64,000 bases of DNA from Acidobacteriaceae bacterium (GCA_027452245.1 DAIDGW010000049.1:1-64000), one strand, 5' to 3'. Positions 39,695 to 49,867 are shown, counted from the first letter of the stretch. Notes: generated by a model not told the origin, from the sequence alone. Program-made: numbers and translations.

Positions 39695-40168
39695 ATGAAA
39701 GATCTGCATTCCACACTCTCCTCCGTTCTCGTCGAATGCTTTACCAGCAACGCAGCCCGCATTCACGAGCTTGCTGCCGGGATTCCCGAACAACACTTCT
39801 GGAAAAAACCCTATGTTTACGGCAACAGTTTCGGTCACCTCGTTCTGCACCTGACTGGAAACCTCAACTACTACATCGGCGCGCAAATCGCGCGTACTGG
39901 CTACATCCGCGACCGCCCGAAAGAATTTAACGATCCCAACCCCCCCTCGAAGCAGGAATCACTAAGACACCTTGACGATGCCATTGCTATGGTGACCCGC
40001 ACACTGCACTCCCAAACGGCGGACGACTGGGCCGCGCCATACTCGGCCGTTGGTAGCGCTTGCGCTAATCGCCTGGCAATGATTTTCCAGTGTGCCGCGC
40101 ACATGCAGCACCACATCGGCCAGATGATTTATCTCAACGCGGAGTGGAACCGTATAGACTCGAAGTGA
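39695..40168 (+). CDS. DinB-family protein
   Basis: Four-helix pattern with SFGHLVLHLTGNLNYYIG and AAHMQHHIGQMIYL. Confidence 0.85.
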   Translation: MKDLHSTLSSVLVECFTSNAARIHELAAGIPEQHFWKKPYVYGNSFGHLVLHLTGNLNYYIGAQIARTGYIRDRPKEFNDPNPPSKQESLRHLDDAIAMVTRTLHSQTADDWAAPYSAVGSACANRLAMIFQCAAHMQHHIGQMIYLNAEWNRIDSK

Positions 40169-40212
40169 CGGGCGGGGCAACCCTCCCGCGTCCTTTGTCA
40201 CCTAGGTGATCT

Positions 40213-40710
40213 ATGTCGAACGCGAAATCCCGCTCTCTGCTCGCCCTCGCCGGGTTCGGTGCTGTTACCGCTGCCGCCGCCTGGTACGGAGCTCGTTACA
40301 GCCACAAAGGAGAGAATGACCCCTGGTACCGCACTCTGGTAAAGCCCAGTTTCACTCCGCCTGAGAAAGTATTCCCCGTGGTTTGGACGACCTTGTTCGC
40401 CCTAATTGCCTTCTCGGGATGGCGCATCTGGAGCTCTGCTCCCTCTCGCCATCGCGATGCGGCTCTCCGCCTCTGGATCGAGCAACTTGCCGAAAATTCG
40501 CAATGGTCCAAATTCTTTTTTGGGCAGCATCATCCGCGCCTGGCATTAGCCGATTCGATTGCACTCGAGCAGAGCATTCTGGCCTACATCCGCACCGCCA
40601 GAAAAGTGGATCGCGCCGCCGCCAATGCCTTCATTCCTTATGCCGCATGGGTTGCATTTGCTACAGTCCTCAATGCCGAAATCGCTCGGTTGAACCCGCA
40701 CGCAGCCTAA
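40213..40710 (+). CDS. TspO/MBR family protein (divergent)
   Basis: DPWYRTLVKPSFTPPEKVFPVVWTTLFALIAFSGWRIW; AAWVAFATVLNAEIARLN. Confidence 0.82.
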   Translation: MSNAKSRSLLALAGFGAVTAAAAWYGARYSHKGENDPWYRTLVKPSFTPPEKVFPVVWTTLFALIAFSGWRIWSSAPSRHRDAALRLWIEQLAENSQWSKFFFGQHHPRLALADSIALEQSILAYIRTARKVDRAAANAFIPYAAWVAFATVLNAEIARLNPHAA

Positions 40711-40906
40711 GACGCCTCATGTGGGGACGCCCCCATAGTCACTTGACGCTCAGGTGTACACTGGCTATGGGGTTGTTGCGCCCTGAACCCCGCGATGCAC
40801 AAGCCTTTCTCCCCTCACGGTTCCGGGCCATAGGCGTGTAAAGACATAAAAATTTGGCAGCATCCCCGATTGCAATCGCTTCATCTGAAGTCAGTTCGGA
40901 GCCCGC

Positions 40907-41686
40907 TTGGCAGTTTCTGCTCCATTCCGTTGGGGAACTTTGGCCGTTGCGCTGATGGTCGTTGCAACCCCGCTTTTTTCAACTGCGGAAACCCAGCTTA
41001 GCCGCCATCGCCAGCCCCCTCCTTCCAATATCATCATCGGCTTCGTTGGCGGATTCGTGCGTCACAACAACCCTCACCAGGAACCAGTGAAACTCGCCAG
41101 GGACCTTCGAAAAACAGCTCCTCCCGATACCTACGTCCGCGTATTCGAGAATCGTCACCGGAGAGCTGCCTATCGCACGATCGTTCGCCTGCTTGATACA
41201 GACCACGATGGCAAGCTCTCTTCGGCAGAAAAGAATCGCGCCCGCATCATGCTCTTCGGTCATAGTTGGGGAGCCGCCGCCGCTGTTTTGCTGGCCCGCG
41301 ATCTCGACCGTCAGGACATCCCTGTGCTTCTGACGGTTCAGGTGGATAGCGTGGCCAAACTTTGGCAGGACGACTCTGCCATCCCCGATAATGTTGCCGA
41401 GGCCGTCAACTTCTATCAGCCTCACGGGTTGATTCATGGGCAGCGTCTCATCACCCCCGTGGATCCCATCAAAACCGAGATTCTCGGCAACATTCTCATC
41501 GATTACCGAAAGCATCCCGTGGAATGTACCGGAATCTCGTGGTTCGACCGCTACATCACTCCCTCACATGCCGAGAGTCAATGCGATCCTCGCCTCTGGT
41601 CGCACATTGAAGAAATGCTGCGCCAGCGCCTCGCGGTGCAATCGGCGAAAGCTGTCAGCCCCCAAATCAGCGATAAGGCTCAGTAA
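40907..41686 (+). CDS. Secreted alpha/beta-hydrolase (lipase-like) protein with EF-hand loop
   Basis: GHSWGAAAAV nucleophile elbow; DTDHDGKLSSAE canonical EF-hand loop; TTG start, ATG 40952 is an alternative. Confidence 0.6.
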   Translation: MAVSAPFRWGTLAVALMVVATPLFSTAETQLSRHRQPPPSNIIIGFVGGFVRHNNPHQEPVKLARDLRKTAPPDTYVRVFENRHRRAAYRTIVRLLDTDHDGKLSSAEKNRARIMLFGHSWGAAAAVLLARDLDRQDIPVLLTVQVDSVAKLWQDDSAIPDNVAEAVNFYQPHGLIHGQRLITPVDPIKTEILGNILIDYRKHPVECTGISWFDRYITPSHAESQCDPRLWSHIEEMLRQRLAVQSAKAVSPQISDKAQ

Positions 41687-41712
41687 GGCCTGGGATTGTT
41701 TTCGGAATTCAT

Positions 41713-42843
41713 TCAGTGGACCGCCGCAATCAGTCCTTTTGATCCCACTGCCAAAGCCCCTCCGCCAGGATATGCACTGATCGCATTAAATATCAGCCCC
41801 TCAGCCTCTCGTCCTGGGATTCGCCTTGTCTTGTGCCGCGGTTGCAAATCCAGAATGAAATCCTGCCCCACGATGAATGCTCCGCTCTTCGCCGAGCCTG
41901 AGACGCCTCGCTCATATGCAACCGCTGAAAAATATGCCTGTGGACGAACTGCGGAAAGCTTCCACGTCTTGCCACCATCTTCGGTGAACGCCAGATTCGG
42001 CCCGTCATCCTCTGGGCGTTTGTAATCTCCTCCGGCCATGACGCCGTGGATCGCATCCCGAAATGCAATCGAAAAGATTCCAGCCGATTCTGGCCCGTGA
42101 ACCATCGGCGTATTCGTCACCTGCCATGTTTCTCCCGTATCGCCAGAATGAAATACGCGTGCAACGCTCCCGCCCGTTCCAAACCAGAGATTGCCATCGT
42201 GTGCCCGCGCGTTATTTACAACGCTTCCCAGTACCGCTAAGCACCTGTTGGACGCCGCAAACGCTCCTTCACCCTCTTCCGCAACCGGCATGTTCGCGGT
42301 AGAAAGTGCACGCCAGTTCTTTCCGTTGTCCGTAGCCAGTATTTCGAATTTTAGTTTTCCCGATTCATCAGGAATTGGATCGCCCAGCACTACACCATGC
42401 TTCCTATCCCAAAAGGCGATGGAATCGAAGAACCCCTTCGGATTTCCGTTCGTGAACTGTAATTCCCAGTGCCGCCCGGCGTCCGACGTGTGATAAATTC
42501 GCGACTGCTCGCCCGGCCCTGAAGACATCAGGAACGCCTCGTTGGCCGAAAATGCCACTACTCCGCGGAAGTCCAGTGCCTCCGCTCCTTTCACTTGCGA
42601 TGCTGCCCAATGTTTGCCGTCGGTGGTCCGGAGATAAGTCCCGTGCGTGCCGGAAGCCCACGCGAGCAACCGTGAAACCGCGCTTACACCCCGAAGACTC
42701 TCAGTTGTATTGGAAGTCAGGATTTGAGTTTGGGCAAAAGCCGCGGACGCGGCAAGCACAAGCGCGAGAGAAGATGCGAATCGAGTTAGCACATTGGCTT
42801 TCGTCAAGCGTTGAACGATAGACCACGCAACCCGGCTCGTCAA
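41713..42843 (-). CDS. YCF48/BNR-repeat beta-propeller protein (photosystem II stability factor-like)
   Basis: Repeated SGDTGETWQV, TEDGGKTWKL, TSDAGRHWEL motifs; signal peptide. Confidence 0.85.
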   Translation of the reverse strand: MTSRVAWSIVQRLTKANVLTRFASSLALVLAASAAFAQTQILTSNTTESLRGVSAVSRLLAWASGTHGTYLRTTDGKHWAASQVKGAEALDFRGVVAFSANEAFLMSSGPGEQSRIYHTSDAGRHWELQFTNGNPKGFFDSIAFWDRKHGVVLGDPIPDESGKLKFEILATDNGKNWRALSTANMPVAEEGEGAFAASNRCLAVLGSVVNNARAHDGNLWFGTGGSVARVFHSGDTGETWQVTNTPMVHGPESAGIFSIAFRDAIHGVMAGGDYKRPEDDGPNLAFTEDGGKTWKLSAVRPQAYFSAVAYERGVSGSAKSGAFIVGQDFILDLQPRHKTRRIPGREAEGLIFNAISAYPGGGALAVGSKGLIAAVH

Positions 42844-42844
42844 A

Positions 42845-43687
42845 CTACGGCAGCAGCACGTTATCGATCAGCCGCGTCGTGCCCACGTAGGCCGCTACCG
42901 CTACCAGCGTTCCCGAAGACACCTGCTCCACTTCTTCCAGTGTATCCGGATTGATGATTTCAAAATAATCTAGCTTGACGCCCTTTTCTGTCGAGATCGC
43001 GCTTCGCCCTTGCGATGCCAGGAACCACCCCCGCCGTTCACCCTGTTGCGCCAGTTCCTTCACGCGTTCCAGCGAGCGATGCAACGCCAACGCATGTTTC
43101 CTCTGCTCCGGATCGAGATATGCGTTCCGCGAACTCATCGCCAGCCCATCCGGCTCGCGGACGATCGGGCACCCCACAATCTCCACCGGCAGATTCAAAT
43201 CGCGAACCATGCGGCGAATAATCGCCAGTTGTGCTGCATCCTTCTGCCCGAAAAATGCGGTATCAGGCTCAATAATGTGAAACAGCATAGAAACGACTGT
43301 CGTCACGCCGCGGAAATGTCCCGGTCGTGACCGTCCATCCAGTTTGTCGCTCAGCCCTTCCACTGTCACCCACGTCGCCGCTCCCGCCGGATACATCTCT
43401 TCGTTCGCCGGCGCAAACACAACATCCAACCCCTCGTTCTCCAGGAGAGCCAAATCATGGTCGAAGTTCCGCGGATACTTCGCCAGATCCTCATTCGGAC
43501 CGAATTGTGTGGGATTCACAAAGATAGAAGCTGCCACCGCTCCGCACACCTGACGCGCCGCCCGCACCAGCGACAAATGACCCTCATGCAAAGCGCCCAT
43601 GGTCGGCACAAATCCCAACCGCTTTCCGTCGTCCTTCAGAGTGCGGCACGTAGATCGAGTCTCGCTGATTGTCGTGTAGATTTTGAT
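42845..43687 (-). CDS. panC: Pantothenate synthetase (start codon uncertain)
   Basis: GKRLGFVPTMGALHEGHLSLVRAA, FVNPTQFGPNEDL, GRSRPGHFRGVTTVV, FGQKDAAQLAIIRRM; homology-like N-terminus begins about 43687. Confidence 0.95.
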   Translation of the reverse strand: MKIYTTISETRSTCRTLKDDGKRLGFVPTMGALHEGHLSLVRAARQVCGAVAASIFVNPTQFGPNEDLAKYPRNFDHDLALLENEGLDVVFAPANEEMYPAGAATWVTVEGLSDKLDGRSRPGHFRGVTTVVSMLFHIIEPDTAFFGQKDAAQLAIIRRMVRDLNLPVEIVGCPIVREPDGLAMSSRNAYLDPEQRKHALALHRSLERVKELAQQGERRGWFLASQGRSAISTEKGVKLDYFEIINPDTLEEVEQVSSGTLVAVAAYVGTTRLIDNVLLP

Positions 43688-43773
43688 GGACTTACCCAGA
43701 TGGCTTTTAATCAGGTTTAACTACGGACCTCACGCGGTCCGCCATTCGGAATGCGCTCAAGCGGCAGATGCCA

Positions 43774-44238
43774 TTACGATCCCTTGGCCGTGTCCCACTC
43801 TACCGTTACGTGCGCGCCTTCCAGTTCCCCTGCGGCAATGCCGCGATTCCGCCGGATGGCAATCTGATCCTGCTGAGTAGCCGTGGATTCGTCCTGGACG
43901 ATCATCGCTACCACTCGCCCGTACGGCCAAGCTGTCGGGGGCAGTTCTGCGAGTTGGTCGAGCAACTCCTCCGGCTTAATGATCCGTTCTTCGTTCGGAG
44001 TGATGATGGTCACCATTCCCACTCCGTCCGGCCGGATCACCAGATAAGGATTCCGCCAGTTCTTAGTCTCGTGCACTACCGGATATTTCGCGACATCCCC
44101 AACCGGAATCTTCTGCAGGCGCTCGGCAGCGCTCGGCGGGGCCGCGGCTTTCGCTGAACAACCGACCAGAATCAGCCATATCCCGGCCGCCAGCAATCCC
44201 GTGGTCAACCCTTGTATGTAAGTCCTTGGTTTCGTCAT
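43774..44238 (-). CDS. Putative lipoprotein of unknown function
   Basis: From ATG 44238: signal region LAAGIWLILVGCSA lipobox-like. Confidence 0.5.
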   Translation of the reverse strand: MTKPRTYIQGLTTGLLAAGIWLILVGCSAKAAAPPSAAERLQKIPVGDVAKYPVVHETKNWRNPYLVIRPDGVGMVTIITPNEERIIKPEELLDQLAELPPTAWPYGRVVAMIVQDESTATQQDQIAIRRNRGIAAGELEGAHVTVEWDTAKGS

Positions 44239-44303
44239 AGGCGCAGAGTAAAGGATGCAAAACGCATCCCGAAGGCTGCATTCCACTCCGTCGGCAATTT
44301 TAC

Positions 44304-44513
44304 CTATCGCACCGCCACTGGTACATCAGTTTTGAACGCCCACACCAGCGCTACGACCCACCCAATCATTGTCCAACCCAGAAACAAATTGAGCAACAGA
44401 ATGGATGTCGTGTCCCGTTTGCTCCGCGCAAACGCCACAATGGTCGGCAGAAAATACATCAGGAAGCCGAAACCGAAGAATGGAAAGAAAAAGATTGTCG
44501 AAAAGAGGTGCAT
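44304..44513 (-). CDS. Small superinfection-immunity-like (T4 Imm-like family) membrane protein
   Basis: MYFLPTIVAFARSKRDTTSILLLNLFLGWTMIGWVVALVWAF. Confidence 0.8.
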   Translation of the reverse strand: MHLFSTIFFFPFFGFGFLMYFLPTIVAFARSKRDTTSILLLNLFLGWTMIGWVVALVWAFKTDVPVAVR

Positions 44514-44598
44514 AGCTTTGCCTCCTCTGCTCCCCAGCGTAACTTCGCTACAAACAGTTACGTGTGGTTTCGTCGCCTGGTTCCGTGGCCCAGAAACA

Positions 44599-45501
44599 CT
44601 ACCGTCGGATTGCCAGTTTTCGATCCAGTACGGAATCGAGCGCCGCTTTCGCCTCGCGCGATAGATGATACGACTCTGCGTCCGACGGATATTGGTGCGA
44701 CTTCACGTCCGCACAATACCCCTGCACCGCCTTCGCCATCAGCTCGCGAGCGTCCGCGTAGTGTCGCACGAACTTTGCCGGCGCGCCAAACGTCAGGCTG
44801 ACTAGATCATGAAATACCAGCACCTGTCCGTCACACTCCGGACCGGCGCCAATTCCGACTGTAGGCGCAGAAATCTCCGCCGTGATCATTGCCGCCACTT
44901 CCCGCGGAATGCCTTCCAGAAACAGGCAAGATACGCCGGCTCCATCCAGCGCCACGGCATCGCGCATCAGTTGCTCGATCGCGCCCAGGCTTTTTCCCTG
45001 AACCTTGTAGCCGCCCATTACATTCACCGACTGCGGCGTCAGCCCAATATGTCCCGCCACCGGAATCTCTGCATCAATGATTCGCCGGATCAGGTCTGCG
45101 CGCTTCTCGCCGCCTTCCAGCTTCACCATCTCCGCTCCGCCTTCTTTCACGAATCGAGCGGCATTGGCCACCGCACCCGACGCATCGATCTGGTAGGACC
45201 CATATGGCATGTCGGCGACCAGCAGCGCGTTCTTCACACCGCGGCGCACCGCTTTCACGTGATGCAGCATCTCCTCCATCGTGACCGAGAGGGTATTCTC
45301 ATAGCCGAGCATCGCCTGTGCCAGCGAATCCCCAACCAGCACTACGTCAACCCCAGCTTCATCCTCAATGCGCGCAGTTGCGTAATCGTACGCGGTAAGG
45401 CAGGTTATCGGATCGTGGTGGAATTTCTTTTCCCGCAGGGATGCGGTCGTGGTCTTTCGACGGGACTCGTCCGCGAGCCCGCCAATCGGGGTAAGGCTCA
45501 T
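44599..45501 (-). CDS. panB: 3-methyl-2-oxobutanoate hydroxymethyltransferase
   Basis: ITCLTAYDYATARIEDEAGVDVVLVGDSLAQAMLGYENTL; VMGGYKVQGK; GIGAGPECDGQVLVFHDLV. Confidence 0.97.
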   Translation of the reverse strand: MSLTPIGGLADESRRKTTTASLREKKFHHDPITCLTAYDYATARIEDEAGVDVVLVGDSLAQAMLGYENTLSVTMEEMLHHVKAVRRGVKNALLVADMPYGSYQIDASGAVANAARFVKEGGAEMVKLEGGEKRADLIRRIIDAEIPVAGHIGLTPQSVNVMGGYKVQGKSLGAIEQLMRDAVALDGAGVSCLFLEGIPREVAAMITAEISAPTVGIGAGPECDGQVLVFHDLVSLTFGAPAKFVRHYADARELMAKAVQGYCADVKSHQYPSDAESYHLSREAKAALDSVLDRKLAIRR

Positions 45502-45672
45502 GATCTCCTCCAGTGCCCCTCCAGCCCAGCCGGATAGAGCCTGTACGCATCGTTAGATGCCCTTCGAGGTTATTTTAACCCGAAAATCCTTGTCGTACAC
45601 ACCCGCTTGCTGCAACCAGTAAATCATTGATATCAAATGATTTGCGCCCGTGCGTAGATGAACAGCCCCGAC

Positions 45673-46338
45673 TTATGCTCCCGCCGCTTCCTGTCCACCC
45701 AAGGGCAGGAAGTATTGCGTTCCCTTGATCGGTTCCGTCACTTTGCGCAGCAACTCCTGCAAGTCTTCGTTGTGATCCACGAAATCAATCTCCGACGTAT
45801 TCACGATCAGCAAATCCGAAGACGTGTAGTGGAAAAAGAAATGATCGTATGCCTTGACCACTTCGCTCAGATATTCTTCGCTCACCGCTCGCTCGCCCGG
45901 CGCATTCTTTTTCTTCAGGCGCTTTTTCAGGACCTCCGGCGTCGCCTGCAGATAGATCACCAGATCGGGCGTTGGTACTTGCTCACGAAAATAGTTGTAA
46001 TAGCGGTTATAAATCTCCAGTTCCTGGTCGCTGAGATTCAGGTAAGCGAAAATCTTGTCTTTTTCGAAGATGTAATCAGCCACCACAAGCTTCTGCGATC
46101 TCGCGCCTAAATCCAACGCCTGCAACTGCTCGAACCTCTGCACCAGAAACGCAAATTGAGCCTGAAACGCCGCCCCGCGCTCCCCTTCGTAAAACGCGCC
46201 CAGAAACGGATTCGCCTCTGGCTCCATCACCCGTTGCGCATTCAACCGCTCCGCCAGGATCTGCGCCAGCGTGCTTTTCCCAACTCGAATGGGACCTTCC
46301 ACTGCTATATAACGGGGAGATTCAAAAAGATTGGCCAT
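45673..46338 (-). CDS. Deoxynucleoside kinase family protein
   Basis: YIAVEGPIRVGKSTLAQILAERL P-loop; dNK-like KKRNAPGER region. Confidence 0.88.
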   Translation of the reverse strand: MANLFESPRYIAVEGPIRVGKSTLAQILAERLNAQRVMEPEANPFLGAFYEGERGAAFQAQFAFLVQRFEQLQALDLGARSQKLVVADYIFEKDKIFAYLNLSDQELEIYNRYYNYFREQVPTPDLVIYLQATPEVLKKRLKKKNAPGERAVSEEYLSEVVKAYDHFFFHYTSSDLLIVNTSEIDFVDHNEDLQELLRKVTEPIKGTQYFLPLGGQEAAGA

Positions 46339-46529
46339 GGGATCGCGAAAAAATTGAAACGGCAGAATATCTTGCCCGCCGCCTTCCGGCAATTGCAGAA
46401 TCAGTTAACAGCGTCCGGTTCGCTCTGGAAATAACGCGGCAATGCTGGTGGCCCGAAAATCGCCGTTCCCGTCTCCCCGATTACAGAATTGCAAAATTCC
46501 TCAATCACTCGATCCGCTACAATCCCTCC

Positions 46530-47270
46530 ATGCTCGCACCTGCACTCGAAGCCATCGCCGCCGCGGCCTCTGTCGCCGCGGGATATCAAACGATGTCGCC
46601 CACCGGGCAGTGGTACGGACGTACCTTCATCGGCCTGCCTCGCGGATCAAAGCAGCTCGCGCTCACCTATGATGACGGCCCCAATGATCCGCACACTTTT
46701 CGTTTGCTCGAGGTCCTTGCGCGTCACAATGTTCACGCTACTTTTTTTTTGATCGGAAAATATGTTGGCCAGCGTCCCGACATCGCTCGCCAACTCCTGG
46801 CCGCCGGACACACCATTGGCAATCACACCTTCTCTCATCCGCTCCTCACTCTAAAAGCCAATTCCACCATCCGCCAGCAGCTTTCCGATTGTCGCGCGGC
46901 TCTTGAAGATGCCGTCGGCGCGCATTCGAATCTATTTCGCCCCCCGTTTGGCGGACGCCGTCCCGCCGTCCTCCACCTCGCCCGCCAGTTCGGCCTTGCG
47001 CCTATCATGTGGAACGTCACTGCATACGACTGGAACGCTCCGCCCGCCGCGCAAATCGAGCGCAAAGTGGTGAAACAAATTCGCGGCGGTGACGTCATCC
47101 TTCTCCACGATGGCGGACACAAGCACATGGGTGCCGACCGCTCCCAGACTGTCATCGCTACGGATCACCTGATCGCCCGTTACAAGTCCCAAGGCTACGA
47201 GTTTCGTACAATTCCCCAGATGATCGAGTCGACGCCGGCGCATGAAGCCTTCGCATCCCAGCATCGCTGA
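46530..47270 (+). CDS. Polysaccharide deacetylase family protein (NodB domain)
   Basis: LALTYDDGPNDPHTFRLLEVLARHNVHATFFLIG; HTIGNHTFSHP; FRPPFGGR. Confidence 0.93.
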   Translation: MLAPALEAIAAAASVAAGYQTMSPTGQWYGRTFIGLPRGSKQLALTYDDGPNDPHTFRLLEVLARHNVHATFFLIGKYVGQRPDIARQLLAAGHTIGNHTFSHPLLTLKANSTIRQQLSDCRAALEDAVGAHSNLFRPPFGGRRPAVLHLARQFGLAPIMWNVTAYDWNAPPAAQIERKVVKQIRGGDVILLHDGGHKHMGADRSQTVIATDHLIARYKSQGYEFRTIPQMIESTPAHEAFASQHR

Positions 47271-47300
47271 ACATGATTTTTGCGCCCGCAAGGAGCACGC

Positions 47301-48323
47301 ATGAAACGCCTTCTTCTGTTCCTTATCTTTGTCACCGCATTCGCCTGCGCCCAGCCCCAGGCGCTGTTCTACATGACCAACAGTCCCGGCTCGGTGCAAT
47401 CTTTTCTCGATCATGCCAGCAAGATCGACATTATCGTTCCCGCCTGGTACTCCATTGACGCCGATGGACTCGTCTGGGGAAGTCCCAACCCGCAGGTCTT
47501 GCAAGCGGCCGCGAGCCACCACGTGCCCGTCATGCCCATCATCGGCAGCACCGATCAGGGCGCGCTGCACAAAGTCTTCGTCACCGCCGCCGCGCGCAAT
47601 GCCTATATCGCCTCACTTCTGTCGGAGTGCAAGAAGTATGGCTACAGCGGTATTCAGATTGATTTTGAAAACGTGAACTGGACCGACCGTGATCTCTTCT
47701 CCGCTCTCGTCGCTCAAACCGCGTCCGCGCTTCACAAACAGAATCTGCAGCTCACCATCGCGACTGTCCCCAACGCCCCCGGAGCCCCCGGTTCCGGAGA
47801 CTACTCCCACTGGCTTTACGCCAACTGGCGCGGAGCCTACGACCTCAAGGCTCTCGCCCAGTCCGTCGATCTCATCTGCCTCATGACCTACGACCAGAAC
47901 ACGCGCTGGACGCAGCCCGGCCCCGTCGCCGGCTATCCCTGGACCGTTCAGCAACTCGACTATGCATTGCAATTTGTGCCAAAGGAAAAATTGTCGTTAG
48001 GCATCCCTCTCTACGGCTATCACTGGTTCGCCGGAGATCCCAAAGACGACAAGCCGAATCCCAATGCCGAGGACGTCGGTCAGCAGCAAATCGCGCAATT
48101 CATCGCCGCTTATCATCCCACTGTCGAATGGGACGCCAGCGACCGCACGCCCTGGTTCTACTTCTATCGCGACGATAACCGCGACTGGGTTTTCTATACC
48201 GACAAGCGGGCCTTTCAGGAACGCTGGAATCTCGCCCGCGATCGCGGGCTCCAGGGGTTCTGCTCCTGGGTCCTCGGCTCCGAAGACCCCGCGATCTGGA
48301 CAATCCTGCCGGGGCACAACTAG
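47301..48323 (+). CDS. Glycoside hydrolase family 18 protein, secreted
   Basis: Signal peptide; YSGIQIDFENVNWTDRDLFSALV; ICLMTYDQ; LSLGIPLYGYHW; GFCSWVLGSEDPAIW. Confidence 0.9.
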   Translation: MKRLLLFLIFVTAFACAQPQALFYMTNSPGSVQSFLDHASKIDIIVPAWYSIDADGLVWGSPNPQVLQAAASHHVPVMPIIGSTDQGALHKVFVTAAARNAYIASLLSECKKYGYSGIQIDFENVNWTDRDLFSALVAQTASALHKQNLQLTIATVPNAPGAPGSGDYSHWLYANWRGAYDLKALAQSVDLICLMTYDQNTRWTQPGPVAGYPWTVQQLDYALQFVPKEKLSLGIPLYGYHWFAGDPKDDKPNPNAEDVGQQQIAQFIAAYHPTVEWDASDRTPWFYFYRDDNRDWVFYTDKRAFQERWNLARDRGLQGFCSWVLGSEDPAIWTILPGHN

Positions 48324-48532
48324 AACAGGCTAGAAATTCAATTTGACCTCGCATTTGCTTGCGATAGGTGAAGCCGTAGCCTTGTTGCACACTCCCGGAA
48401 TCACAACGCCTTGGGCCCTCTTGCCTTGTGGTAGAGACCTAGATCACCTCGTTGTGGATTCCGTCCAGGAAGCTAAGACCTGGTAGGACTTGAAAACCCG
48501 CTGTGCGCTGCCAGGCAAGATCGCGAAAACGC

Positions 48533-49867
48533 TCACGCTACCGGATCGCCATGGACTTCGATGCTGCGCGCGTCGATGCCAGCAAACTCGGGCATCGGCA
48601 ACCTCCCGGTCCAGTTCGCCAACCCCCAGAACACGGCCGTCGTTGAACTGAGAATTCCGGCCACCGCGCCAATCGTGCGCGGGCTGTAATAGGTCGAAGC
48701 AATCCCGGCCCCCATCAGCGAGATCATCATCATTCCCCAGGTAAGCGTCTCCATGGTGGAGAACACGCGCCCGCGATACTGGTTCGATACCGTCCGCAAC
48801 AGATATGAATAGTTCAGCACGGAATTAATCGCGATCGCGGTGCGCGACAGGATGATGAATAGCAGAGCCATCTCAAACCGCCGCATCTGGCTGAATAAAA
48901 CGTAGGCGCCGCCGTGCAGGATGTAATTCACGAAGATCACTCGCTTATAGTTCTCGAACGACAGGCGTTTGCCCAGCCAGTGCGCGATTCCGCCGCCGAT
49001 CAGCAATCCAACCCCGGCACATCCCCAAATCACCGCGATGCCCGCCGCTCCCGCGTTGAACACGACTTCGCCAAACAGCGTGAACAACACTTGTGCCGCG
49101 CCTCCGCCGGTGGCCCAACCCACCGAGAGCAGCGCGATCGCGAGCACCAGCGGCACCGATCTCATATACCGCAGTCCTTCCCGGTATTCATGCCAGGGAC
49201 GAACCACCTCCGCTTCCGTCAGATTCTTCGGTTCCGGACGAAACGCTGTTCCCTTCGGCGCTCGTAAGTGCCAGATCGCCCATGCCGAAAAGACGAATGA
49301 CAGCGCGTTGAGCACGAACGCCCACTTGTAGCCGATCGCGATCACGGTGGCACCGAGAAATGTGCCGACCGTCAGCGTCGTCCACTGCGTGGTCTGCGTC
49401 AGCGAGTTTGCCGTGTGCAGCTCTTTCGGACTTGCGATCGTGGGCAGAATGGCCGAGCGTCCAGCGGTAAAAAATGGGGACGCGACCATGAGCAGCGCAC
49501 TGAAAAGATAGAGCAGCCAACTCTGATGATGCCCTATGGCCAGAATGAATCCGAGCGCGATCACAGCCCGGGTCAGATCGCTGGTGATCATGATCTGCTT
49601 GCGGTCGAAGCGGTCGAGCAGAACGCCCGCGAGCGGCCCCACGGTGACGGCGGGAATGGCGCGCGCCAGCATAATTCCCGTGACCACCAATCCCGAGCGC
49701 GTCAGGATCATCGCCAGCGAGAACACGGCGATATTGTTGAACTGATCGCCAATTTCGCTGACTACCTGTCCCATCCAGGTATAGCGATAATTGCGGTTCT
49801 GCCTCAGGAGTTGAAGAAATTCACGCATCGCGATAAAAACGTTCCCCGCAGCGCGATTGAGGCTCAC
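48533..49867 (-). CDS. MFS transporter
   Basis: About 12 TM segments; GVLLDRFDRKQIMITSDLTRA. Confidence 0.9.
   Translation of the reverse strand: MSLNRAAGNVFIAMREFLQLLRQNRNYRYTWMGQVVSEIGDQFNNIAVFSLAMILTRSGLVVTGIMLARAIPAVTVGPLAGVLLDRFDRKQIMITSDLTRAVIALGFILAIGHHQSWLLYLFSALLMVASPFFTAGRSAILPTIASPKELHTANSLTQTTQWTTLTVGTFLGATVIAIGYKWAFVLNALSFVFSAWAIWHLRAPKGTAFRPEPKNLTEAEVVRPWHEYREGLRYMRSVPLVLAIALLSVGWATGGGAAQVLFTLFGEVVFNAGAAGIAVIWGCAGVGLLIGGGIAHWLGKRLSFENYKRVIFVNYILHGGAYVLFSQMRRFEMALLFIILSRTAIAINSVLNYSYLLRTVSNQYRGRVFSTMETLTWGMMMISLMGAGIASTYYSPRTIGAVAGILSSTTAVFWGLANWTGRLPMPEFAGIDARSIEVHGDPVA

Noticed and set aside
40728-40772. CCCCATAGTCA...TGGCTATGGGG inverted repeat after the TspO gene
   Set aside because: One wobble pair, 20-nt loop and no T-tract; too weak to call a terminator or element
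46742-46750. Run of nine T in the polysaccharide deacetylase gene as phase-variation site
   Set aside because: Encodes the conserved HATFFLIG motif in frame; no supporting evidence of slippage
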